This document shows, in pieces, positions 40,901 to 51,075 of a DNA stretch of 64,000 nt. The notes under the pieces are model-generated. The model searched no databases, had not been told where the DNA came from, and saw nothing but the letters and a program-made list of their open reading frames with translations. The stretch lies in assembly GCF_040869045.1 (NCBI RefSeq), contig NW_027137006.1:186001-250000 (forward strand). Reading direction: 5' to 3'. The stretch is from Eurosta solidaginis (taxonomy: Eukaryota > Arthropoda > Insecta > Diptera > Tephritidae). The stretch's first letter is position 1. Every line of letters starts with the position of its first letter. A program made the translations under genes and the position numbers.

Positions 40901-43900
40901 TTACGTATTTTAAGCATGCTAACCTTTAGCCCGGTGAGCAAATTAAAAAAAAAAACGCAATATGAAAGCTACGCGAGAACGGAGCCGCCGAGTAACCAAA
41001 ACAAATATGTTAAACAAATTCGTACACGGTATTTATCAATTTAACTCTAGAATTAAAGGATATACAACGAGAAACATCGTTTGACAACCTTTAAATAGTT
41101 TTAATAACTATCTCAAAAATTGTCGCTCTGATGCAAACAACTGCTGAGTTATCTACTCAAATTTGTTGAACAAAACGACTTACGTATTTTAAGCATGCTA
41201 ACCTTTAGCCCGGTAAGCAAATTAAAAAAAACGCAATATGAAGGCTACATGAGAACGGAGCCGTCGAGTAACCAAAACAAATGTGTTAAACTAATTCGTA
41301 CAGGGTATTTATCAATTTAACTCTAGAATTAAAGGATATGCAACGAGAAACATCGTTTGACAACCTTTAAATAGTTTTAATAACTATCTCAAAAATTGTC
41401 GCTCTGATGCAAACAACTGCTGAGTTATCTACTCAAATTTGTTGAACAAAACGACTTACGTATTTTAAGCATGCTAACCTTTAGCCCGGTAAGCAAATTA
41501 AAAAAAAACGCAATATGTAGGCTACACGAGAACGGAGCCGTCGAGTAACCAAAACAAATGGGTTAAACAAATTCGTACACGGTATTTATCAATTTAACTC
41601 TAGAATTAAAGGTTATACAACGAGAAACAACGTTTGACAACCTTTAAACAGTTTTAATAACTATCTCAAAAATTGTCGCTCTGATGCAAACAACTGCCGA
41701 GTTATCTACTCAAATTTGTTGAACAAAACGACTTGCGTATTTTAAGCATCCTAACCTTTAGCCCGGTAAGCAAATTAAAAAAAAACGCAATATGTAGGCT
41801 ACACGAGAACGGAGCCGTCGAGTAACCAAAACAAATGGGTTAAACAAATTCGTACACGGTATTTATCAATTTAACTCTAGAATTAAAGGTTATACAACGA
41901 GAAACAACGTTTGACAACCTTTAAACAGTTTTAATAACTATCTCAAAAATTGTCGCTCTGATGCAAACAACTGCCGAGTTATCTACTCAAATTTGTTGAA
42001 CAAAACGACTTGCGTATTTTAAGCATCCTAACCTTTAGCCCGGTAAGCAAATTAAAAAAAACGCAATATGTAGGCTACACGAGTACGGAGCCGTCGAGTA
42101 ACTAAAACAAATGGGTTAAACAAATTCGTACACGGTATTTATCAATTTAACTCTAAAATTAAAGGATATACAACAAGAAACAACGTTTGACAACCTTTAA
42201 ACAGTTTTAATAACTATCTCAAAAATTCTCGCTCTGATGCAAACAACTGCTGAGTTATCTTCTCAAATTTGTTGAACTAAACGACTTATGGATTTTAAGC
42301 ATGCTAACCTTTAGCCCGGTAAGCAAATTAAAAAAAAAACGCAATATGTAGGCTACACGAGAACGGAGCCGTCGAGTAACCAAAACGAATGGGTTAAACT
42401 AATTCGTACACGGTATTTATCAATTTAACTCAAGAATTAAAGGATATACAACGAGAAACAACGTTTCACAACCTTTAAATAGTTTTAATAACTATCTCAA
42501 AAATTGTTGCTCTGATGCAAACAACTGCTGAGTTATCTACTCAAATTTTTTGAACAAAACGACTTACGTATTTTAAGCATACTAACCTTTAGCCCGGTAA
42601 GCAAATTAAAAAAAAACGCAATATGTAGGCTACACGAGAACGGAGCCGTCGAGTAACCAAAACAAATGGGTTAAACAAATTCGTACACGGTATTTATCAA
42701 TTTAACTCTAGAATTAAAGGATATACAACGAGAAACAACGTTTGACAACCTTTAAACAGTTTTAATAACTATCTCAAAAATTGTCGCTCTGGTGCAAACA
42801 ACTGCTGAGTTATCTACTCAAATTTGTTGAACAAAACGACTTACGTATTTTAAGCATGCTAACCTTTAGCCAGGTAAGCAAATTAAAAAAAAAACGCAAT
42901 ATGTAGGCTACACGAGAACGGAGCCGTCGAGTAACCAAAACAAATGGGTTAAACAAATTCGTACACGGTATTTATCGATTTAACTCTAGAATTAAAGGAT
43001 ATACAACGAGAAACAACGTTTGACAACCTTTAAACAGTTTTAATAACTATCTCAAAAATTGTCGCTCTGGTGCAAACAACTGCTGAGTTATCTACTCAAA
43101 TTTGTTGAACAAAACGACTTACGTATTTTAAGCATGCTAACCTTTAGCCCGGTAAGCAAATTAAAAAAAAATGCAATATGTAGGCTACACCAGAACGGAG
43201 CCGTCGAGTAACCAAAACAAATGGGTTAAACAAATTCGTACACGGTATTTATCGATTTAACTCTAGAATTAAAGGATATACAACGAGAAACAACGTTTCA
43301 CAACCTTTAAACGGTTTTAATAACTATCTCAAAAATTGTCGCCCTGATGCAAACAACTGCTGAGTTATCTACTCAAATTTGTTGAACAAAACGACTTACG
43401 TATTTTAAGCATGCTAACCTTTAGCCAGGTAAGCAAATTAAAAAAAAAAACGCAATATGTAGGCTACACGAGAACGGAGCCGTCGAGTAACCAAAACAAA
43501 TGGGTTAAACAAATTCGTACACGGTATTTATCAATTTAACTCTAGAATTAAAGGTTATACAACGAGAAACAACGTTTGACAACCTTTAAACAGTTTTAAT
43601 AACTATCTCAAAAATTGTCGCTCTGATGCAAACAACTGCTGAGTTATCTACTCAAATTTGTTGAACAAAACGACTTGCGTATTTTAAACATGCTAACCTT
43701 TAGCCCGGTAGAAAATTAAAAAAAAAAAAACGCAATATGTAGGCTACACAAGAATGGAGCCGTCGAGTAACCAAGACAAATGGGTTAAACAAATTAGTAC
43801 ACGGTATTTATCAATTTAGCTCTAGAATTAAAGGATATACAACGAGAAACAACGTTTGACAACCTTTAAACAGTTTTAATAACTATCTCAAAAATTGTCG

Positions 43901-45891
43901 CTCTGATGCAAACAACTGCTGAGTTATCTACTCAAATTTGTTGAACAAAACGACCTACGTATTTTAAGCATGCTAACCTTTAGCCCGGTAAGCAAATTAA
44001 AAAAAAAAACGCAATATGTAGGCTACACGAGAACGAAGCCGTCGAGTAACCAAAACAAATGGGTTAAACAAATTCGTACACGGTATTTATCAATTTAACT
44101 CTAGAAATAAAGGATATACAACGAGAAACAACGTTTGACAACCTTTAAACAGTTTTAATAACTATCTCAAAAATTGTCGCTCTGATGCAAACAACTGCTG
44201 AGTTATCTACTCAAATTTGTTGAACAAAGCGACTTACGCATTTTAAACATGCTAACCTTTAGCCCGGTAAGCAAATTAAAAAAAAACGCAATATGTAGGC
44301 TACACGAGAACGAAGCCGTCGAGTAACCAAAACAAATGGGTTAAACAAATTCGTACACGGTATTTATCAATTTAACTCTAGAATTAAAGGATATACAACG
44401 AGAAACAACGTTTGACAGCCTTTAAACAGTTTTAATAACTATCTCAAAAATTGTCGCTCTGATGCAAACAACTGCTGAGTTATTTACTCAAATTTGTTGA
44501 ACAAAACGACTTACGTATTTTAAGCATGCTAACCTTTAGCCCGGTAAGCAAATTAAAAAAAAAAACGCAATATGTAGGCTACACGAAAACGGAGCCGTCG
44601 AGTAACCAAAACAAATGGGTTAAACAAATTCGTACACGGTATTTATCAATTTAACTCTAGAATTAGAGGATATAAAAAGAGAAACAACGTTTGAAAACCT
44701 TTAAACAGTTTTAATAACTTTCTCAAAAATTGTCGCTCTGATGCAAACAACTGCTGAGTTATCTACTCAAATTTGTTGAACAAAACGACTTACGTATTTT
44801 AAGCATACTAACCTTTAGCCCGGTAAGGAAATTAAAAAAAACGCAATATGTAGGCTACACGAGAACGGAGCCGTTGAGTAACCAAAACAAATGGGTTAAA
44901 CTAATTCGTACACGGTATTTATCAATTTAACTCTAGAATTAAAGGATATACAACGAGAAACAACGTTTCACGACCTTTAAACAGTTTTAATAACTATCTC
45001 AAAAATTGTCGCTCTGATTCAAACAACTGCTGAGTTATCTACTCAAATTTGTTGAACAAAACGACTTACGTATTTTAAGCATACTAACCTTTAGCCCGGT
45101 AAGCAAATTAAAAAAAAACGCAATATGTAGGCTACACGAGAACGGAGCCGTCGAGTAACCAAAACAAATGGGTTAAACAAATTCGTACACGGTATTTATC
45201 ATTTTAATTCTAGAATTAAAGGATATACAACGAGAAACAACGTTTGACAACCTTTAAACAGTTTTAATAACTATCTCAAAAATTGTCGCTACAACCTTTA
45301 GCCCGGTAAGCAAATTAAAAAAAAACGCAATATGTAGGCTACACGAGAACGGAGCCGTCGAGTAACCAAAACAAATGGGTTAAACAAATTCGTACACCGT
45401 ATTTATCAATTTAACTCTAGAAATAAAGGATATACAACGAGAAACAACGTTTGACAACCTTTAAACAGTTTTAATAACTATCTCATAAATTGTCGCTCTG
45501 ATGCAAACAACTGCTAAGTTATCTACTCAAATTTGTTGAACAAAACGACTTACGTATTTTAAGCATACTAACCTTTAGCCCGGTAAGCAAATTAAAAGAA
45601 AAAACGCAATATGTAGGCTACACAAGAACGGAGCAGTCGAGTAACCAAAACAAATGGGTTAAACAAATTCATACACGGTATTTATCAATTTAACTCTAGA
45701 ATTAAAGGATATGCAACGAGAAACAACGTTTGACAACCTTTAAACAGTTTTAATAACTATCTCAAAAATTGTCGCTCTGATACAAACAACTGCTGAGTTA
45801 TCTACTCAAATTTGTTGAACAAAACGACTTACGTATTTTAAGCATGCTAACCTTTAGCCCGGTAAGCAAATTAAAAAAAACGCAATATGTA
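37901..45891 (+). repeat. 277-bp satellite array, mostly monomeric block
   Basis: The same 277-bp monomers continue up to the left end of the LTR element, without a long-range HOR that I can follow. Local duplications are visible. Several GCCATCGAG / ATTAGAGG monomers with CGTGTTTTAAGCATAC follow each other between about 39300 and 40670. Two nearly identical monomers carrying GCATCCTAACC sit 276 bp apart, near 41748 and 42024. One deletion-type short monomer ends near 45290. The monomers are more diverse here than in 10965-37900. Confidence 0.93.
45888..45891. repeat. Target-site duplication (left), TGTA
   Basis: The four bases before the left LTR are the same as the four after the right LTR. 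The uninterrupted satellite reads AATATGTAGGCTAC at this point, so the site is explained by insertion with a 4-bp duplication. A 4-bp duplication is normal for gypsy-group errantiviruses. Confidence 0.85.
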
Positions 45892-45930
45892 AGTTAAATT
45901 ACTAAAGGTTATTTAGTTGAAAAAAAATGT

Positions 45931-45957
45931 TTTATTGGGAGCTATGGCTCCTTTATT
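45931..45957 (-). terminator. Polyadenylation signals in 3' LTR
   Basis: Two AATAAA hexamers lie on the minus strand, at 45936-45931 and 45957-45952, about 40 and 60 bp from the outer end of the LTR. This is the expected place for the R-region signal that ends the element transcript. The right LTR has the same pair at 52859-52864 and 52880-52885. Confidence 0.6.
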
Positions 45958-46067
45958 ACTCAATGTCAGAATTAGAACTAACTTTTACAAATATTATTTT
46001 CTTACAACTAACTTATTTTGTCGCCGCTCTACCGACTGCGCTGCTGTTGCCGCTTTGTGAATTCGCT

Positions 46068-46200
46068 GACGATGCGCTTCCCACCGCTTGCTGCATTTCT
46101 GCTTATTTTAGTGATGTTATGACTTGGTTGAAATGTTGACGATGCATTTCTCACCGCTTGCTGCATTCTTAGTTATTTTCGTGGTGTTATGTTTCGTTAT
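46068..46200. repeat. Imperfect 70-bp tandem repeat inside the LTR
   Basis: GACGATGCGCTTCCCACCG at 46068 and GACGATGCATTTCTCACCG at 46138 start two related segments that both run on through GCTTGCTGCAT to a TTATTTT stretch. The same pair occurs in the right LTR. On the element strand it lies in the 5' half of the LTR, presumably U3, so it may be a duplicated regulatory segment. That role is inference. Confidence 0.7.
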
Positions 46201-46270
46201 GGAATTTTGTTTACCAGCTTGTGCAACAAGTGTCTTCTTGCTTTACTATTTGGCGTGCGTCGTGCTAACA

Positions 46271-46282
46271 GCTCCCCCCCTG
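46271..46282 (-). other. Polypurine tract
   Basis: Directly inside the 3' LTR the minus strand reads CAGGGGGGGAGC, ending exactly at the LTR boundary. A purine run here primes plus-strand DNA synthesis in LTR retroelements. It lies just downstream of the env stop codon at 46287-46289. Confidence 0.85.
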
Positions 46283-46286
46283 AAAT

Positions 46287-47492
46287 TCAAACGTCCGCGT
46301 TTGAGGTGCTGGGTTTTTGAAATATTTGATTTAGCCCCTCTATTGCAGCCTCTGTCAGTTCGATGGGCTGCTGCTGGTTAACCTTTTTGAGGGGTAATCT
46401 TGACCTTGTAATGGATATAATAATGATTATAGCTACCAGTGCGATACTGATATTAGTGGCATAGTTGAAATGATTTGCAGATTTTGTGTATTCTATTAGT
46501 TTCGTGTTATTTATGTTTATCTGCTTTAGCATTTTTAGGGACAATATTTCTTCGGTTGTATTTGATTCTGAAAATGGTTGAAGTACAGCGGGTAGGGGCT
46601 TGCTTGTGCGCTTTTCTGTATTGGAAAATTTTTTCCCGTTGATTATAATTGTAGCGTTGTTGTAGTGTATTATAAATGTGCCGTTAAGGGATGTAGTTTC
46701 TCCATTTATTACGATTTCTCCTTTAAAGTCGTTCAAAAATAGGATGTCTGTTGAGAGTGCTTCAACTTCCGGTATGTGTTGACTGTTGGTCACTGTGCAG
46801 TTCGGTAAGCGGCTGTTTAGGAGATTACTTATACAATAGTCCCTATTTAAATCTAACAAATTATTATTTGAACATATTTGAATTGAGTTGTATTGTTTAC
46901 ATTCTTTTTGTATGCCATAAAGGTTTCTTTCACAGGTAAGTATTGATTCGAAATTTATTTTATTAATCTTATTGTTTTTCTTTATTGCTCTAATGTCTAT
47001 AGTTTTACAAGTTTGTTCTTCTACCGTGGGTAGACTTATGATATAAATGATAATTTTGCCATTTGTTGCTATTTTAATTTGTGAAAATTCTAAAGCTTCA
47101 TCCAAATTTATAAACGGAATATTATCTTTTTCGAAAATCTGTTTGGCAATGTCTACTTCTTCGCTTGACATAATATATGAGTTTACTATATTGGCTTTCG
47201 CCCAATGAATAGCATATGCTATATTTATGATTTCTTCCTTTAAAATTTCTAATTTGTATTTCAATTTCAAAAATGCTTCTATTTCCCTGCTTTTGTCATT
47301 TTGCAATTCCCTGGTAATATTGTTTGTAATATTTGTAATTTCATTTATCTTTTTTATTGTTAGTTTGTTAATAATAACCTGATTGTTATTATTTTCAAGG
47401 ACGTTATTTAATTTATTTAAAACTATTTCATGATCCTCGTGGTCTGGATTTCCTGCGATCCATTTCCACGCACTACCTATGAAATTAGTGTG
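46287..47492 (-). pseudogene. env remnant (fusion subunit only)
   Basis: The frame is open from 47492 to a stop at 46287, about 400 codons, but no ATG stands at its head: an in-frame stop lies at 47495-47493, and the first codons overlap the end of integrase. Near the start is IGSAWKWIAG followed by an acidic stretch. I recognise this as the conserved block just after the cleavage site and fusion peptide in errantivirus Env, a family related to baculovirus F proteins. It is followed by an Asn-, Ile- and Leu-rich, probably coiled-coil region, a cysteine-rich middle, several N-glycosylation sequons (for example NCT and NGT), a hydrophobic segment rich in Ile near the C-terminus (about 46390-46450), and a tail of about 40 residues. 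The signal peptide, surface part and cleavage site are missing, so no working entry protein is expected. The normal spliced env start cannot be located here. Confidence 0.82.
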
Positions 47493-48897
47493 TTATCCTA
47501 CTTTTGTATTTGCGTATCCTACTTTTGTGTACTATTTGTCCTTTTTCGGTAATTACTGTACTATTTCGATCCTCCTTAACTATTTCCTTAGTATATGGCT
47601 TACTTAATTTAGTCCCTAACCTCCTGTTTTTCTTGACGTAAATGATTTGACCTGGTAAATATGATTTTACGTTATGTTTCTTTCTGTTGTGGTATTCTAT
47701 GTCCTTTCTCTGTTTAAGTGCCAGTTTCTCTAAGTTACTTTGCCTACTTCTTTCTATATCTTCTGGAGTAAACGTAACATTTCTACCGAAATATAAATCT
47801 ACTGGCCTCTTTTTAGTCACAGAATGGATAGTATGATTGTATTCCGACACAGCTCTTTCTAGGAGCTCGTCAAAGTTCCTGTGTCCTCCATTCTCTTTGA
47901 GGCAACGCATTATTTCCACCAGAGTAGAATGGAACCTTTCTACTTGCCCGTTTGCCTGGCTTTTGTATGGTGGTGTTGTAAAAACTTCTATTCCCAACTC
48001 GTCCGTCATCATAAATTTAATTGAACTAGAATTCAATGAAGGTTCGTTGTCGATTACAATCAGTTTTGGCACTCCGAAATAGAAAATCAAGTCTTTTAAA
48101 GGACCTCTAACGTCTACTATTACCCTGCTTGCAAGCTTCCTTGTTTGTGCGTATTTCGTAAATTTGTCCAGGGCAGTCATAATTACTTTACCTTCTGTTA
48201 AAAAAATGTCTATGTGGACCGTGTGTCCGGGATATGTGGGTAATGGCGTCTCGCCAATTTTGGGTTGGTTGGGATGGCGTTCGTATTTGTTTTCTTTGCA
48301 AGTTGTGCAATTAGTTACAATTCTTTTTATTTTGCTGAGCATTCCTGGGAAATAGCTTTTTTCCAGAATCTGTACTTTGTTTTCAACTGCATTTCTGTGT
48401 GCGCGTTTATGGATGTCTAAAATGGTGTTTTCCTGGTCCTGTTCGTTGGTGATGTCGTCAACTAATTTTTGGGTATAGCGTATCTTATAGTTACTAAAAT
48501 GTAGTGGATAGATGTTTTGGATCATGCCCATTATCCTTTCATCTGTGTTGATTCCGTTGATGACGGAGGGGTTAAGGTATCGTTTTAGGTGCGTAGTGAG
48601 AATTTGATCGTCATATTGGGGTTCTGTAATTATGTGGCGATGGATTGTTGGAAATATTATTTTAAATTGATATGAAGATGTTTCGTCTTGCTTGAAAAAT
48701 ATTTGATTTTTAAAAACGTTTATTGGGGCCTCTGTACATGGTATGAGGTTATGGCTTGAGCTCTCGTCACTGTGGATTGTGGGAGTGAGGGAATTTATTT
48801 GGGGAGGTATCCTTGATAAGGCGTCTGTGACCACGTTGGAGTACCCTGGTTTATACTTCAGTTCGTAATTATATTCCTCCAGGATTGCTTTCCATCG
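47485..48897 (-). pseudogene. pol, 3' part: integrase
   Basis: This is the integrase segment of Pol, which inserts the element DNA into the host genome. It is open from about 48897 to the stop at 47485-47487 and is displaced by one base from the protease/RT frame. Numbered from the Met at 48834 (an internal Met, not a start), the zinc-binding residues are H142, H146, C176 and C179. The catalytic triad is D209 (HIDIF), D262 (VIDNEP) and E299 (GQVERF). A C-terminal domain with a KPYTKEIV stretch, resembling the GPY/F module, follows near residue 412. The first residues read as the usual tether between RNase H and integrase, ending in a TDALSR motif. The domain itself looks intact, but it can only be made if the upstream shift is bypassed. 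The C-terminus runs directly into the env remnant. Confidence 0.93.
47494..47528 (-). repeat. 21-bp duplication at the integrase/env junction
   Basis: TATCCTACTTTTGT (plus strand) occurs at 47494-47507 and again at 47515-47528, a period of 21 bp. It is in frame with integrase and repeats the KSRI residues near its C-terminus. It lies directly against the point where the env frame begins, so it may be a scar of the event that removed the env N-terminal part. Confidence 0.7.
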
Positions 48898-48900
48898 TCA
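48896..48900 (-). other. Frameshift in pol (one extra base)
   Basis: The protease/RT/RNase H frame and the integrase frame are each open and meet here, with codon phase changing by one base. The integrase-frame residues upstream of its first Met read as a normal RNase H to integrase tether, so the break can be placed within a few bases of 48898. It could be a real mutation or a one-base assembly error. Confidence 0.75.
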
Positions 48901-50631
48901 TTTTGCTATTCGTATTCCTTGTACTTAAAGCGTATGTAAGCGGTTGGTGGTCGGTAAATATATTTACTTTTCTTGACCCGTACAAGTAGTTCATTAAGGA
49001 GCTTAAGGACCATATAATGGCCAGCATCTCCTTCTCATTGGTTGCATAAGATTCTTCAGTTTTGTTGAGGGTTCTGGATATGTATGTTACGGGTTTTTTA
49101 TTTTGTGATAGTACGGCGCCTATGTCGAAGTCGGATGCGTCCGTGGTCAGTTCGAAGTCCTTTTCAAAATTCGGATGGGACAGAACGATGTCCGGTGAAG
49201 TAAGGGTGTTTTTCATTTTGTCGAATGCATTTAATGCTTCCTGATCTAGGGTAATGAATTGCTTCCTTGATGCGTTTTTGGAAATATTTCCAAATTCCCC
49301 TCGCAAAATGGCCGTAAGTGGCTTAGCGATCTTGGCAAAGTCCTGAATAAATCTTCTATAATAGCCTGCCATGCCAAGGAACGAACGAAGTTCCTTAAGA
49401 TTTTTAGGAGGAGGCATATTAACTATGGCTTCTACCTTTTTTGGGTTTGTTTTTATTCCTTCCGGGGTAACAACGTACCCCAGGAATTCTACTTCCTGTT
49501 TGGCAAACTCGCACTTGTCTAGCTGTATTTTCATGTTTGCACTTTCTAGGGTTCTGAACACTAATTCAATATTTTTTAAGTGTTCCTCTTCGTTTTTCCC
49601 AAATATTATTACATCATCGATGTAGACGTAACATCTTACACCGATATGTTGCCGGAGGATATCATCCAGTGCCCGTTGAAATGTGGAAGGGGCATTCTTA
49701 AGCCCAAATGGCAATCGGAGAAATTCGTACTTTCCGTTGTTTACGGAAAATGCCGTTTTCTCGATATCGGACTCACGAAGTGGAATCTGATGAAATCCGC
49801 TTTTAAGATCAACAACGGTAAATAGTGAATTATTTCCGAGGTTTGCAATAACCTCATTTATTTCTGGTATAGGGTACTTATCGGGGATTGTAATTGAATT
49901 GAGCTTTCGATAGTCGATCACCATCCGGTATTTCTTTTTACCAGAGGCGTCCAACTTTTTGTCGACTATCCAGACTGGTGAGTTATAGTGGGATTTTGAT
50001 CTCCTAATTATCCCGTTATCTAGAAGTTCCTCTATTTGCCTTTCTATTTCCTCTTTAAGCGCCATTGGATAAGGATAAGGCTTGGAATATACGGGTGTGT
50101 CCCTGGTAGTGCGGATTTCGCCCTTTACTAAAGTAGTATATGTTAGTTTTTCGTCGGGATCCGAGAACAGATTGGGACATTTCCCAATTATGCCATTAAT
50201 TTTTGATTGAATTTCGGCAGAAAGATGTGGTATTTTTATTCCTACATTATTCACTTCTTGTGACACCCTTTGTTTTAGAGGGATAACTATATTTTCAAAA
50301 ACTGTCATCATATTTTTATCAGTGTGGATTGTTGCTTGCAGTTGTTTGAGCGTGTCGTTACCTATTATTCCGTGAAAGGAGTTTAATGTTGGTAAAATGA
50401 AAAATTTAATTTTGCCTACGCCGTGTCCGAAAATATCCACGTACGTGTGGTGAGTGATCTCTATGTCTCCTGCGACAGAGTTAACTTTAAAAGTATGCTC
50501 ATTAGGAATTGGATTTCTTATCCTCGAGGATTGTATGTAATTTTTATTCGAGCCGGTATCTATTAGAAAGTCTAGTCCATCTCCGCTCCTAGCAATGAAC
50601 TCGTAATAGGGGAGTGAAGATGGAGTTAGTC

Positions 50632-50638
50632 TAAAAAA
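50632..50638 (-). promoter_or_regulatory. Gag-Pol -1 ribosomal frameshift site (U UUU UUA)
   Basis: The element strand reads TTTTTTA, with gag codons TTT TTA in the X XXY YYZ arrangement of canonical -1 slippery sites. The gag stop follows two codons later. Slippage by -1 here enters exactly the frame that encodes the protease, reverse transcriptase and RNase H. The agreement of heptamer phase, direction of shift and position makes this the likely gag-pol switch. I could not evaluate a downstream pseudoknot or stem. Confidence 0.88.
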
Positions 50639-51072
50639 TGAAAAGTATCTTGTTCGGTGCAATCCTGCCCGTTCAGGGCCGGATTATTGTTTGTGATTAA
50701 ATTGAGGTTACTTTTTGGTATGTGGTCTGGTTGATTTTCATTTCCATAATTAGTTAGGATGGGATTATCCTCGTAGATTTGGTGAGGATCTACCTGATCG
50801 TAGTATTCATCCGGTTTAGTGTAGTCCGTATTGGCGTAAAAAGTTCTTTGCATTTTATTTGGTGCGTGAGGATGTTGGGTAGAAAGGGGACGCTTCTGCG
50901 CGAAGTTGTTTTGGTTATTCTGCGGCCGGTTTTGATAGTTGACCTGCCTGGAATGTATGGACTGGTCTACATCCATTGGTACTGGTGGTTTTGGTGGTAG
51001 ATTATTTCTGTTATTATTGGAGTAATTATTTTGATTGTTGTATCCTGCTGGGCTCGAAAGGAAATTTGGGTT

Positions 51073-51075
51073 TTA
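51073..51075 (-). other. Premature TAA in gag
   Basis: This single in-frame stop lies in an otherwise open 498-codon frame, in the low-complexity Asn/Gln/Pro region. The following base is A and I see none of the usual readthrough contexts, so a nonsense mutation is the simplest reading. Confidence 0.75.

Larger units (their letters stand above)
45892..46270 (-). repeat. 3' LTR (left copy)
   Basis: This 379-bp direct repeat matches 52820-53198 except at two sites: CAATGTCAG versus CAATGCCAG near 45966, and TTTTAGTGATG versus TTTTCGTGATG near 46110. It starts AGTTAAATTAC and ends GTGCTAACA on the plus strand. Two AATAAA signals lie on the minus strand at 45931-45936 and 45952-45957. It also has an internal imperfect repeat with a 70-bp period. 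Confidence 0.96.
48869..50662 (-). pseudogene. pol, 5' part: protease, reverse transcriptase, RNase H
   Basis: This 597-codon open frame is read from genomic RNA as a Gag-Pol extension. It is in the -1 frame relative to gag and overlaps the gag end, so its real entry is the slippery site at 50632-50638 and not the Met at 50662. Domains in order: aspartic protease with DTG at residues 35-37; reverse transcriptase with VVDLKSGFHQI (about 283-293), LPFGLKNAP (about 317-325) and the catalytic YIDD (about 348-351); RNase H with TDAS (about 506-509), a following KEM glutamate (about 544) and TDHQ (about 570-573). After residue 588 (SKM) the frame departs from the family pattern and stops at 48869, because of a one-base insertion near 48898. 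The integrase then continues in another frame. The catalytic residues I can see are all present. Confidence 0.94.

Noticed and set aside
1..45891. CRISPR-like regular repeat array
   Set aside because: The whole 277-bp unit repeats without unique spacers and the context is eukaryotic; it is satellite DNA.
45927..46381. Plus-strand frames within and beside the left LTR
   Set aside because: They are antisense to the element and arise from LTR sequence; the right LTR gives the same product because it is a repeat.
47304..47306. TTG at 47306 as an env start
   Set aside because: The frame is open further upstream to 47492 and contains the conserved IGSAWKWIAG block there, so 47306 is not a biological start.
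51073..51075. Programmed stop-codon readthrough in gag
   Set aside because: The stop is TAA followed by A, without a known readthrough context, and gag-pol already has a frameshift site further on.
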